From contig CM076959.1 in the NCBI GenBank assembly GCA_039566865.1, positions 13,065,501 through 13,129,500 of the forward strand: a DNA stretch of 64,000 nt, given 5' to 3'. A program made the translations under genes and the position numbers. A model generated the notes under the pieces. It saw only the letters and a list, made by a program, of their open reading frames with translations, searched no databases and had not been told where the DNA came from. Of the stretch, positions 54,594-64,000 are shown in pieces (the stretch's first letter is position 1; each line of letters opens with the position of its first letter). Origin of the DNA: Aurelia coerulea. Taxonomy: Eukaryota > Cnidaria > Scyphozoa > Semaeostomeae > Ulmaridae.

Positions 54594-55233
54594 CCGTGTG
54601 AGTCAATCAAAAGAATCCCCGTTTGAAAGGTCCCTGCTGCCTGGATATCAAGACGATGATATCGGAAAACATATAGTTTAATGGTAGACATGTTCAAATC
54701 CATTTTAAAATTTACCTGACAGAAATCGGCCACTCCTTTCTGAAATTATGAAGGATTTTATCGAGAAAGCCTCTTCAAGAAACCTTCAAAACGTGCCCAA
54801 AACCACGAACAAATTTCCCTAACCTTTCTGCTTTACATGGGCCTTACAGCAATGACTTATGCACGCTTTAGCACGTGCTACCCTCTTAGGAGGATGAATC
54901 AGTCTTGCCCCTGGTATCAATAACTTATTGAGGGGGATTCCATTCTCCTAAAAGGACAAACAACATGAATACATGCGAGTGTCATCATTTTTAGGAGGGG
55001 AAAACAAGGAAAATTTGCTCATTGTTTTCACTCGTTTTTGCAGGTTTTTGGAAGGGGGCTTTCTGCACAAAATCTCCCATATCCAAGGGAAGGAATGGCC
55101 GATTAAAGCCGGGTAAACTGCTGCACCTAATTGAATATATTGTCAATAAAACAAGACAGTTTTAAATATTATTGCTTTGATACTCAGGGGGCAGTGGCCT
55201 TCCAAACGGAGATTCTTTTTTTGACTCACCCGG
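54594..55233. mobile_element. CCGGGTGAGTCA MITE, copy d
   Basis: CCGTGTGAGTCAATCAAAAG and the inverse TTCTTTTTTTGACTCACCCGG, with an interior in the opposite orientation to copies a and b. Confidence 0.84.
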
Positions 55234-55627
55234 TATGTGCCTTGTTCATGTAAATGTATATGGTTTGCTTATATAAGTTCGTTAGAAGATAATTGATTCG
55301 ATTTAACGAGATTTGATTCTTATTATGTCTCTTTTCTCAAACACTTTTAAACTAAAAAACACCTTACAAGTAAAATTGTCTAGACCACTAGACTAGAAAA
55401 ATAAGACCGATTTAAGTGAATCATAGATGAGTGAATTAAAGATTGCATCTAAATCAACCTGTTTGCTTAAAAAACAACCAATTCATTCAAATTAGTTGAA
55501 GACACGTGGTAGACAATTAAAGTCAAGTATATTGAAGAATATATAACCAACGTACAGGAAAAGAAAGATGCGTTTGAAAGGGTTTTCTAGCGTTCTTTGC
55601 GTTGATGTGGTCGAGGATTACATCATA

Positions 55628-55730
55628 CCATGGGTAGTTAGACACTGCTGGTGTGCTTCTATGGAGAAGAGCTGGATAACATGTATCTGCGGGGGAAATT
55701 TTTTATAGTACTGCGGAGGATTCAAAAAGG
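55628..55730. mobile_element. left half of a TGGGTAGTTAGACA MITE
   Basis: Matches the left arm of the interrupted copy at 44748, joined without a break to TATCTGCGGGGGAAATTTT, which shows the empty site for the hAT insertion. Confidence 0.82.
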
Positions 55731-56089
55731 CGCGTACAACTGTTCAACGCAATATGATTTTTGGGGGTTATTCTTGAAAGCAAAGTAATTTCCCCGAAGG
55801 TGCACCAGGTTCTATGGAGGAAAATGCCCGTCTGGCGTCGCATGTTTATAAACTACCAAATATATTTTGAAAAGATGAACCAACATAGAATTGCATCTTT
55901 TGGACATGGTACAAACTGAAACAGGTTATTTTTTTCAAAGGCCCTTTTGCGATTGTCGTAGTCAATCAAATACGAATTCCGAATCTTTTTAAGTCTACAG
56001 TTTTCAAAACTGGTGTCAATCAAGCTCAGCCTACAACAATTGGTTAATCATTGCGGAGGCACGAAAATTATTTTAGCGGCATTTTGTGA

Positions 56090-56375
56090 CTGTAGAATAT
56101 GCAAAAACGGCATCTGTGAACAACACAACAACTAAAATCAATATTTCTTTATTTTTGAAAGTGCTGTATCACATGCTCTTTATAAGAGTGCTTTTACATC
56201 CTGTTTGCTTACAAAATGTTTATTTTCGGCGAGCAACAGATAGCATTTAGAGAATATTTTACATCCTATGTTGGAACTGTTTTGAAGTAAAATTGGGCAG
56301 CTGTGAAATCAACCAGATACAAATTTCTTAGTATGTAAATATAATAAAGCGATACGATAAATTTGTTGAGGATAC
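56090..56375 (+). repeat. unclassified repeat, copy 2 (inverse of 34456-34791)
   Basis: TATCACATGCTCTTTATAAG and ATGTTTATTTTCGGCGAGCA are shared with the inverse of copy 1. Stops break the frame that is open there. Confidence 0.6.
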
Positions 56376-56455
56376 CGAGGACTGCCCCTTTTGTCTGAGT
56401 CTTTTGTTATGCTGGTAAAGTTCAAAGCAGATCAACAGCTGGGAAACCTATTACC

Positions 56456-56659
56456 ATGCGCGAGAATCTCTCTGTCTCTTTGCTAATTCTTGCTTGGATT
56501 GTGGCCGGATTATCCGCCCACATTCTTTCAACAAAACCAAACATGCTTTCTGCGCATGATCACAGGTTTCCTTTTTGGGGGATGACCGTTGCTTTGAACT
56601 TTGACGATTCGTATCCCCAACAAAAATTGAATTTTGTGTTGAAAAAGAATTTACGTTAG
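56456..56659 (+). CDS. orphan ORF with signal-peptide-like start
   Basis: 67 codons. It begins MRENLSVSLLILAWIVAGLS, a convincing signal peptide, then HILSTKPNMLSAHDHRFPFW. No cysteines in the remainder, no homology recognised. It could be a small secreted peptide, the first exon of a gene disrupted by the element at 56898-57412, or chance. Confidence 0.3.
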   Translation: MRENLSVSLLILAWIVAGLSAHILSTKPNMLSAHDHRFPFWGMTVALNFDDSYPQQKLNFVLKKNLR

Positions 56660-56897
56660 AAATTGCTTATTGGGATCATGGGATAGCACCTCCGTCTAAG
56701 TTCCCGGTGAGAGGCCAGATGTTCGCCAGGGTCCTTGTCACCGAGATTTTCACCGAGAACCTCAATTTTGTATCGAAGAAAGCACAATTTTTGTGGGGAA
56801 TTGCATATTTGTGGAACTACTTTCTCAAATTTCTCACTGGGGTTCACACAATTCACCGCCGGGTTTCACTTACGAGGCGATTTGTACCGGGGTAGCC

Positions 56898-57412
56898 TGC
56901 GCGCAGACCCAATATTCTGAAGAAGAAAGGGTCTGCGCAACAACGACCAAAAGCTTGCTACCGCACAATTCTGGGTTTCAGGGAAAATAATTTATGCAAT
57001 CATGAGTTGATTAATTCATGCGTGTCGTTTTGTTGCTATCACAATATGCTGTCACACATTTGTGTTCAGTCGTGTATTGTGTTGTTTGTTCTCGTCACTT
57101 TTATGTTTTGGATTGTATTGTGGCTTTTGTTTTGAACGTTTATTTGTTTATTCATAAAGGAACCCCAAGAGGACTGGACAAGGTGTGATTTTTAACGATG
57201 TGTTGTTTTAGCGTGTTGAAAAACATGTCGTTCGCTATTATCATAGTCATAAGAGAACAATTAAATTTTCTCTTATGACTATGCTATAATTTATCCGTAG
57301 TCCGAGTAAAATGAATGGCCTAAAGGGATTTGCAATGTGTAGCAAGCTTTCGGTCGTTGTTGCGCAGACCCTTTCTTCTTCGGAATATTGGGTCTGCGCG
57401 CAGGCTACACCG
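56898..57412. mobile_element. MITE with TAGCCTGCGCGCAGACCC ends
   Basis: About 70-bp inverted arms from TAGCCTGCGCGCAGACCC to AAAGCTTGCTAC. Near-identical 8-mers TACCGGGG and CACCGGGG flank them, as expected for a hAT-type 8-bp target duplication. The centre has a further hairpin (CATAGTCATAAGAGAA and its inverse, 57246-57288). Confidence 0.82.
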
Positions 57413-57619
57413 GGGAGACTCGCATCTCATCCAAGGACAGATGTTTGCTTCATTTTTCACCGAGAAACTTCCAAGAGGAGAATGTTTCAGGGAGTTCAGA
57501 CAGGGGTGTCCGATATATTGCATGGTATGATAGATTGACCAATCAGATCATTCGAATGCATTTGAGTCGCAAAGGATCATGGAATAAATTCAAAGATTAT
57601 AAATTTATAGGAATCTGAT

Positions 57620-58020
57620 GGAGTCAGCTTGTTAGCAACCAGTTCAGATGATTCCGCCTTCATCGTATTCAAGGTTCCGATATCGGATCATCTTCGCCGA
57701 CAGATATTCTGGTTCTTCATTATCACACCAGGGGCAACGCAATAACAAGAAATGAAGGGTAAATATAAGATGAATTGAATATCAATCTCACCAGATCATT
57801 TTTGCTATAGCACTAATTTTTGCAAATGACAGATGACATCTTTAGCTTTCTTCGTACAGTTCTGCGTAGTCGTGCATGTGTTGTATGTCTATGTATCGTA
57901 CAGTCTAAAAAAACAGGTTATTGCACATTATAGATTGAACTAGTCTAGAGCTAGAGCACAAAAATAATCTTCATGCATTGATTACCAACCGTGGAAGTTT
58001 TGAAATGAGGCGTATCGCTG
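57620..58020. other. intergenic, nothing recognised
   Basis: No supported coding, repeat or RNA feature. Confidence 0.35.
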
Positions 58021-58025
58021 TGTAG

Positions 58026-58443
58026 GAGCCCGGAGGGGGGGGGGGTACTTGGTCTGCGAAAATACGGGGAGCTGAAAAGGCACCCTGTCCTGGAGTAAGA
58101 TTCCCGAAAATGATACCGTCCCGGAGTAAAATTTTAAAAACAATACCCTGTTATTGAGTTTCTTCATACAAAATTGTAGGTTGTCCCGGAAATTTGAAAG
58201 AAATCTATCAGAAAAAGCGGAAATGTTGCCATCCAAACGACTCAAATCACACTCGCGGAGTGCAAATGGCTTACAACGACGTTACGTAGTCAATTATACA
58301 AAATATGGACCCTGTCATGGAGCCGACAATACGAAAGTGATACCCTGTCCCGGAGTAGGAATTCTGAAAATGATACCCTTTTCAGCGGCACGTCCCCGTA
58401 CGGAAATTGGAAAAATATACGAGTACCCCCCCCCCCCCCCCCC
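58026..58443. mobile_element. G-run MITE with ATACCCTGTCCCGGAGTA repeats
   Basis: GGGGGGGGGTACTTG and ACGAGTACCCCCCCCC ends. The interior repeats ACCCTGTCCTGGAGTA-like units. Same end type as 37506-37776. Confidence 0.8.
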
Positions 58444-58550
58444 CTATGCAAAAACATTTTGAATTGCACTTGAATCCTTGCTGTTCAATCCTTGTTGTGA
58501 CAAGAGAAGAACGCAGGAAAAGCAATATTATCAAGCTTTCTTGAAATCCT

Positions 58551-58569
58551 ATGGAAGAGAAACAACACA
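58551..58569 (+). CDS. candidate first exon of gene D
   Basis: ATGGAAGAGAAACAACACA before a GTGAGT donor: six codons plus one base. The phase matches the acceptor at 58807. It would give MEEKQHTLLPFLLLLFALLL as the signal peptide. Supported only by phase and splice signals. Confidence 0.4.
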
Positions 58570-58807
58570 GTGAGTAAGAATACAATTTTGATCACGATAT
58601 AGACCACATCGGTGGTACGGGTGGTTGGACCGTTATTCAATCCTACCAACCTATTACTTTTATACCGGTATTATGTAAACACACTTTATACAGCTCACTT
58701 TATACAGCTCAAAGCTAACCAAGAGTCGAGGTAAGGAGTGTAAACAATTAATGCTTTTATACTTACCAAGTTCCAAGCACATGCCTCTCTTTCTTCTTTT
58801 TTCTCAG

Positions 58808-59262
58808 CACTCCTGCCGTTCCTGCTACTACTCTTTGCCCTCCTCCTACTTTCACCAACAACGTTAGCTGGAAATAGAAACAAGAAATGCAACGTAAAAT
58901 GGAATCCTCAGAAAGATCTACGACCTATCTGTTCCGAAACAAAGTTCCAAGGGCAAATTGTGAAGTTCATAGTGCCTGAAAGCAAGACCTGTCATGTTGT
59001 TCTTTGCACTGGCAAAATCGGGAGATATGGCATTCTTGAGCCATGCAAGCCCTTGATGAAACGCTGGAAACGTATTTCAGGCTGTCTGACGAAAGCAAGA
59101 GGGTGCAAGCGCTCGGGAAAGAAATTCTCCGAGATGCATGTATTTGGAGCAAGACAACTCGGCTTGAAGACAAAGAAAACAATGGTCTGTGTAAATGGGA
59201 AGAAACATAAAATCAAAATCAAGTTGGTGCATACCAATGGTATTGAGTTTATGCTTGGCTGA
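58808..59262 (+). CDS. gene D: eight-cysteine secreted protein, second exon
   Basis: The acceptor TTCTTTTTTCTCAG opens a phase-1 exon of 150 codons plus stop. It starts with the hydrophobic LLPFLLLLFALLLLSPTTLA and then C-x13-C-x19-C-x4-C-x12-C-x12-C-x6-C-x27-C. Conserved blocks shared with A and B: GQIV after Cys 2, RISGCLTKARGC, SEMHVFGA, CVNGK and the C-terminal NGIEFMLG. It is lysine-rich. No in-frame ATG precedes the first cysteine within this exon, so a separate first exon is needed. Family unrecognised; likely secreted. Confidence 0.82.
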
Positions 59263-59446
59263 GCAAGATATTTCCACATGGGACATTACAACCATTGCTA
59301 CTGTTATTATCATTCTCATTATTATCACTTTATAACTTTCACTTGCTCGATCATTTTATCATGTCATCATGAGAGTTAAAATGAGACTGCCCGTCGTTAC
59401 TCTTGTATGAATTATCTTCTGGCTGTATTTCCCTACGCATGTTATG

Positions 59447-59957
59447 CCAGGTGTCCCAGAAAAGTACTCCTGTTTAAAAAATCACCCAAAATCAGTTATC
59501 AAACCTTTGAGAAAATTTTCTTTTTGACTTGTTTTGTCAAAGACCCAAAAATATTTATAGATGATAAGATGTTTTCTTTTGATACAACAAGGTTGAAATA
59601 TTACACGCTGAAAAACCTTACTTTGAGCTATAGTTTTTAAGCAATATACTCAATCCAGCTTAAGAGTTCAAATTTTCAGAAATTTTATCATCATTGAAGT
59701 TTCCAATGATAGTGTGCATTTAATTCAATCAATTATGACCAAACAAGATGCTTTACATCCACAAAGAAATTGATCTGGCAATCATCAGTGCTTCCTTGCA
59801 GCATGATTCAAAACCAGGGAGCCCTGAAAAGAGCTTAAAGTTGCTCATTTGTAAGCCCATTACGAAATCAGCTAGTCTGGGAACACAATTTGGCCCTTGA
59901 TCTACTTGACAAATTTTGGCGATTTTTCAAACGGGAGTACTGTTTTGGGACACCCGG
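59447..59957. mobile_element. MITE, CCGGGTGTCCC family, copy 2
   Basis: CCAGGTGTCCCAGAAAAGTA and the inverse GTACTGTTTTGGGACACCCGG, then TTTAAAAAATCAC/CGATTTTTCAAAC. Right flank TA. Confidence 0.82.
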
Positions 59958-60386
59958 TATCTTTTATCTAATGTTGTTTCAGAATGCTGATGTTCAAAAA
60001 TCTTCATGAAAAAATTCTCCACATTATTTTTTTGGGACCTGAACTGTTGAATATCTTTAGAAAACTATGGACTTCAAGGAGAAGAACTAAGGCCCAAAGA
60101 CGGCACATTTTGAAAACTGCAAGCCTTGTTTCTTAGTGCTCTCACAACAAACATATGTATTTCAAAAATAACACACATAACAAACAGGTAACTGTTAAAT
60201 GGACTTCTTTTGAATGGAGCTATGATCCTGCGTAGTGTGACTGGGATGTCGTTTATTGGGACTGAGAAAACCAAAAGCTAGAAAAATTGAAAAGAATGGC
60301 ACGGACGTCCATGTCTACGATCGTACTATGTCCATACTTATAATCGATTGGGAAAGCCTCTAAAATATGACTGGGAACCTCTTTGG

Positions 60387-60748
60387 CCCCTTTTACACTA
60401 TGCCGGCACATAACGAATACGGCACAAAACTGCGCCGTATTGGTTTTCTGTTCAAATCGAATTGCCGTTTACATTATACCGGCTCAAAATTAATACGATT
60501 GGTATTGACCGAGAGAGGGATTCCCAAGGCGAATGCTCTCATTTTCAAGATTATTGCCTCGATATGAATCCGACATGAAATGATGCCGTATTCGCTGTTT
60601 ACACTATCCCGGCTCAGCGACGGAGCCAGTTTGTATGCCGTATTCATTTCGTGCCATATTCCAGTAAAAACTATGCTAGTGTAGTGTAAACGGGAGACCA
60701 ATACGTCACAGTTTAATGCCGTATTCATTTCATACCGGCATAGTGCAA
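60387..60748. mobile_element. MITE with CCCTTTTACACTATGCCGGC ends
   Basis: The left end is inverted in GCCGGTATGAAATG and GCCGGCATAGTG-like sequence on the right. The interior repeats GAATACGGC and ACACTA.CCGGCTC. Its construction is similar to 14537-14996 and 15456-15953, with a different word. Confidence 0.68.
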
Positions 60749-60749
60749 A

Positions 60750-62320
60750 ACTTCAAAATCGAGTTGAAAAACAAAGAACCATCGGTAAATCTCTTCGTCT
60801 GAAACTGGTCGTAGCAAATCAAAATTGTCGGATCCAACTTTGTGGCTCTATGATCGATCAGCACTCCCATTCAAGTTGACAGAAAGAAAATTTTCATCAA
60901 TTTCAGTATAAGCTATTGATATTTACGATTGAAAAATAAAAATCTTCAAAATCTGCCCTGCATTATGAAAAAGCTAATTAAACTAATACGTATCGACCAC
61001 ATGCCATACAACGAGCGAAATTACGTCTATTTCCTAAAATTATGAATGAGTTTGCAAGTCATAAAGATAGGGTTTGTTTTATAAACTAGATTCATTCTGT
61101 GGAGGGGAGTACCACTTTATCAAAAAAATGTACGAGATTACTTTGAGGACGAAAGAAGTTCTAAATAATTTCATGGGGTTTCTCAGAAAAACAGAAAGAA
61201 TTCAGTGAGATCTTTATGGTGCTGTGCCCTCGAATTTCGCTTGAAATGGAAAACAAAATCAAACTTCCCATAATTTCTGAAGAGAACATTTAGGAGAAAA
61301 TAGAAATTTCCATTGAAACACTCAAGAGAAACGGAAATCTTCTTTACCTATCTTGAAAACCATCGGAAACGTCCCTTCTCCTCTTAATTTCCAAGGAAAG
61401 AAATAAGGGGAAATAAATATTCTAGTATTGGAAGTAGAACAGTCATTTGATATATGACAACTTCTGTCTTAGGGCATTTTGCAACCAAATCCCACACTTG
61501 GTAGAAATTATGAAGTCAAAAAGAACTAACGTTTCGTTACAATTCAGAACTGGGTCGTACGTAAACCAGATGTGAATTCCCAATGAAGCTCTGACGGACC
61601 TAGGGTTTCTCGGGAGCAAGGCAACGGGACTTACAAAGCAAAGGAGCACAACCAAAAGTACGAATGCTAGGGAAAAGGGATATGCCTGGGTTCATAGGCC
61701 GAGGGGATCCACAAAAATATCGTTGCATCTGAACCTGAACTAAGAAGCCGGAAACGTACGATAAATTTCAACCGTACAATAATCAGCCAATGAAAAATTA
61801 TGCCGCCTTTGCGGAATTTAGCTGCCATTTTCACAAGAAAATCGTTCTGTGAGACAAACTTTCCACAGAAACTGTAAATCAGACTAATAATTTTCAAGTA
61901 GTTAAAAATACTTTTCTATTCATTTTTGCTTTGAAGGTCAACTTTCCTTCTGAATTCTTTGAAATGTCCCTTTGCTTTAGGCCACGTTCGAATGTCATGT
62001 ATGTCACGCCCCAAGTCATCCGTAATGACAATACAAGCCCAGGAATAGCAAATATATTTTACAGTGAAGTTCTGGAATCATCCATCAAACCAAATCTTGA
62101 AGTTGATGAAATTTACTCGATTCTTGATTAGTGCTCTTCGTTTTCTGGCAAACTTCTTGCAGGTGTGCCAAATATCACGAAACCTGGAGATAAGATATTC
62201 CAAGATCAATTTAGGCAATGCAGCTGTATACCGATGTTTGCTTGTTTGTTCGCTGATCAGTCTGTTTGCTTGCTTCTACCTAGCATCTGACAGCATCTTA
62301 TCGGAACACAAAGATAGGTG
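60750..62320. other. intergenic, no feature supported
   Basis: Several short open frames (e.g. 61931-62131) but no domain, signal peptide or splice pattern I trust. Confidence 0.35.
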
Positions 62321-62382
62321 TTTTTGAAGGTGTTGTGGCCCAGTGAGATAATCCTCTGACTTTGCAGTCAGAACAGAGGCGG

Positions 62383-62508
62383 CAGAGACGTAGGAACCGG
62401 GGGGGCACTGGGGGCACGTGCCCCCCCAAGATTTTGGAATAAAGAAAGAAGTGCCCTTATATTTTCAGGAAGTGCCCCTTTAGGTAAATGAAATGAGTGC
62501 CCTTGAAG
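62383..62508. mobile_element. short hAT-like insertion, 8-bp TSD AGAGGCGG
   Basis: Starts CAGAGACGTAGGAACCGGGG and contains CACTGGGGGCACGTGCCCCC. Exact 8-bp flanks at 62375-62382 and 62509-62516. Confidence 0.75.
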
Positions 62509-62608
62509 AGAGGCGGACAGGGCTCGATCCAGGGTAGAGCCCTACAACTTGAGCGTCATAACAAGTGGTCACGGGCTCGATTAGGTCTTCTCTTCTTCTG
62601 CGATCCCG

Positions 62609-62939
62609 GGGGGGGGGCATTACCCTTAAGGGGAATTACCCTTAAGTTGATAAGGGGTATTACCCCTTATTAAACTTAAGTTTCCATGACACGGGGTTGT
62701 GCCATTCAAAGCGTAATACTATCACCCATAAATCCGGGAAATTTCTGAAAAGTATACCCATAAATCCGGAAAAAGGCCGAAAAAGTTCACCCATAAATGA
62801 AACTTTACAAAAAATCGTACCCATAAATCCGGAACAAATTAAAAATCTTTGAAAACCATACCCATAAATCCGGAACCCTATCGTAAAAAAGGTACCCTAA
62901 AAAATGGCACAACCCTGTACCAAGGAGAACTTAAGTTAC
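62609..62939. mobile_element. MITE with ACTTAAG ends and CCCATAAATCCGGAA repeats
   Basis: AACTTAAGTTTCCATGACAC and GGTTGTGCCATT are inverted as AATGGCACAACCCTGTACCA and GAACTTAAGT. CCCATAAATCCGG occurs four times. Another copy lies at 63433-63697. Confidence 0.75.
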
Positions 62940-62989
62940 GTCTGCGATCCCAGCGATTGGCGCTAAAAACCATAACTTCACCTTCACAT

Positions 62990-63215
62990 TCAACACAGAT
63001 GAAGCTTATCAAAACAGTGTCCTGTTCCTTTCTCTCGATGTGACCACTTAGTGTGATTCTTTTTGCCTGGAATTACAGAGAGCTAGCAACTCTCATCATT
63101 CTAGGTAACTGGTTTAACAGAGCGCTGCTCAAATCATCAACCTTCAAATTCGTAAGCCGCTGCCACTGAGCCATCCAATTGTAAAATTCGCAAGCCACTA
63201 CCACTGAGCCATCCA
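62990..63215 (-). mobile_element. tRNA-derived SINE, family 1, copy 3
   Basis: GGAATTACAGAG and TGCCACTGAGCCATCC (inverse box A) match 985-1178. The box A end is duplicated. Confidence 0.7.
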
Positions 63216-63432
63216 TAGCATATAGCTCGAATCTTTGCAAGAATTCAAAAACTATTCTTGTAAAATATTAATGCCCTGTTCTTTCAACTGAATTGATAGT
63301 TATGTGGCATGGAACTCAGGAACTCAGGGAAGGAATATGGAGCCAATTTGGCACTATTTGGTAAAAAGCAACATGAAGAAGTGGGCGTGGCCACGTTGCC
63401 ACTTCTCCTCGGAGCAATAGACAATATTCCCG

Positions 63433-63697
63433 GGGATGTCACTTAGGTACTCCAGGATACGGGTCTTGTGCCATTTTTACGATACCATTTTTACGATAAA
63501 ATCCGGATTTATGGGCATGATTTTAAGCGCTATCCAATAATTTCCGGATTTATGGGTATGCTTTTTGGTAAAAGATAATTTAAGGGTATACTTTTCACAT
63601 TCTCCCGATTTACGGGTATGCTTTTCAGAAAAATCTTATGGATGGTATTTATAGGCTCTGAATGGCACACGCGCGTACTATGGAAACTTAAGTAGCT
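63433..63697. mobile_element. MITE with GGATTTATGGG repeats, inverse of 62609-62939 type
   Basis: CTTGTGCCATTTTTACG and AAATCCGGATTTATGGGCAT repeats, ending AATGGCACACGCGCGTACTA and GGAAACTTAAGT. Confidence 0.7.
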
Positions 63698-63875
63698 CAT
63701 CCAATGGGATTCTCGTTCCCATACAAACCCCTTAGCAGCATTTTCCTAATTTCTGGGTCTATAAGATAAGTAATTATTGTAAAGAAATGTTCACATCTAA
63801 GTTAGCATTTGACTGATAAATTAACACTTTATTTCTGAATTTTGGCCGCGTAATGGTTTTCTTCGAAATTTTATC
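63698..63875. mobile_element. half copy of the 9669-10170 foldback element
   Basis: TTCCCATACAAACCCC, TTTCTGGGTCT and CACATCTAAGTTAGC match its right arm. Confidence 0.7.
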
Positions 63876-64000
63876 CCACAGCCTTGAAAAAGAAGAAAAA
63901 CACTCTAATTCTGAAAATATTGAAGATTTCAGAAAAGTCCAACGGTAGAATTGTAGAGAAATAGCTAAAGTTTCTTTTAAATCATTCTGTTCAAAGAAAT

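Larger units (their letters stand above)
62325..62988 (+). mobile_element. tRNA-derived SINE, family 2, broken by two insertions
   Basis: SINE parts: 62325-62382, 62509-62608 and 62940-62988, together matching 33693-33878. Insertion 1 (62383-62508) is flanked by AGAGGCGG on both sides. Insertion 2 (about 62609-62939) is flanked by TCTGCGATCCC. Confidence 0.8.

Noticed and set aside
58154..58462. 102-codon open frame upstream of gene D
   Set aside because: It lies in a G-run MITE and reads through its internal repeats.
61931..62131. Plus-strand open frame VNFPSEFFEMSLCF...
   Set aside because: Only 66 codons, no recognisable domain or conserved splice signals; kept as unassigned sequence.

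Overview
The window is eukaryotic, AT-rich and intron-bearing, and packed with transposon relics. A class A peptide-type GPCR, tRNA-derived SINEs, a Penelope-like element with a GIY-YIG domain and many degraded LINEs point to an invertebrate animal. An anthozoan cnidarian is my best guess from the general look; no single marker proves it. Host genes are few, and most of the sequence is transposable elements, often nested two or three deep.

Region 1-31.2 kb is dominated by one long minus-strand gene. I assembled eleven exons whose splice phases all agree (start codon at 31167, last exon in the window at 1594-1812). They give 549 codons of a secreted, alpha-helical repeat protein resembling the mesothelin/otoancorin/stereocilin family, and the gene runs off the left edge. 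Its 8.2-kb second intron holds, on the opposite strand, a complete three-exon GPCR of 378 residues (22109-27105) with its own poly(A) signal. The other introns are filled with LINE remnants, SINEs and inverted-repeat elements, one of which ends 10 bases from a splice donor.

Region 31.2-38.3 kb is a transposon field: LINE reverse transcriptase fragments, a hAT-like element with a 5-bp target duplication, SINEs inserted into other elements, and an interstitial TTTAGGC array split by a foldback element.

Region 38.3-59.3 kb contains the most interesting host content: four small secreted-protein genes (A 38376-38856 minus, C 48618-49054 minus, B 53372-53831 plus, D 58808-59262 plus). They share an eight-cysteine framework, C-x13-C-x18/21-C-x4-C-x12-C-x12-C-x6-C-x27/31-C, while most other residues differ. 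A and B are a recent inverted duplication including promoter, intron and coding exon; C and D are old paralogues. I do not recognise the family. Between them lie a 4.45-kb inverted-repeat element with other elements inside it, an 8-bp-TSD hAT element nested in a MITE, and several 0.5-0.7-kb elements ending in CCGGGTG.

Region 59.3-64 kb holds more MITEs and SINEs, including a SINE broken by two separate insertions. No protein-coding host gene is convincing there.

All gene models come from reading splice signals and frame by eye. No transcript or database evidence was available.
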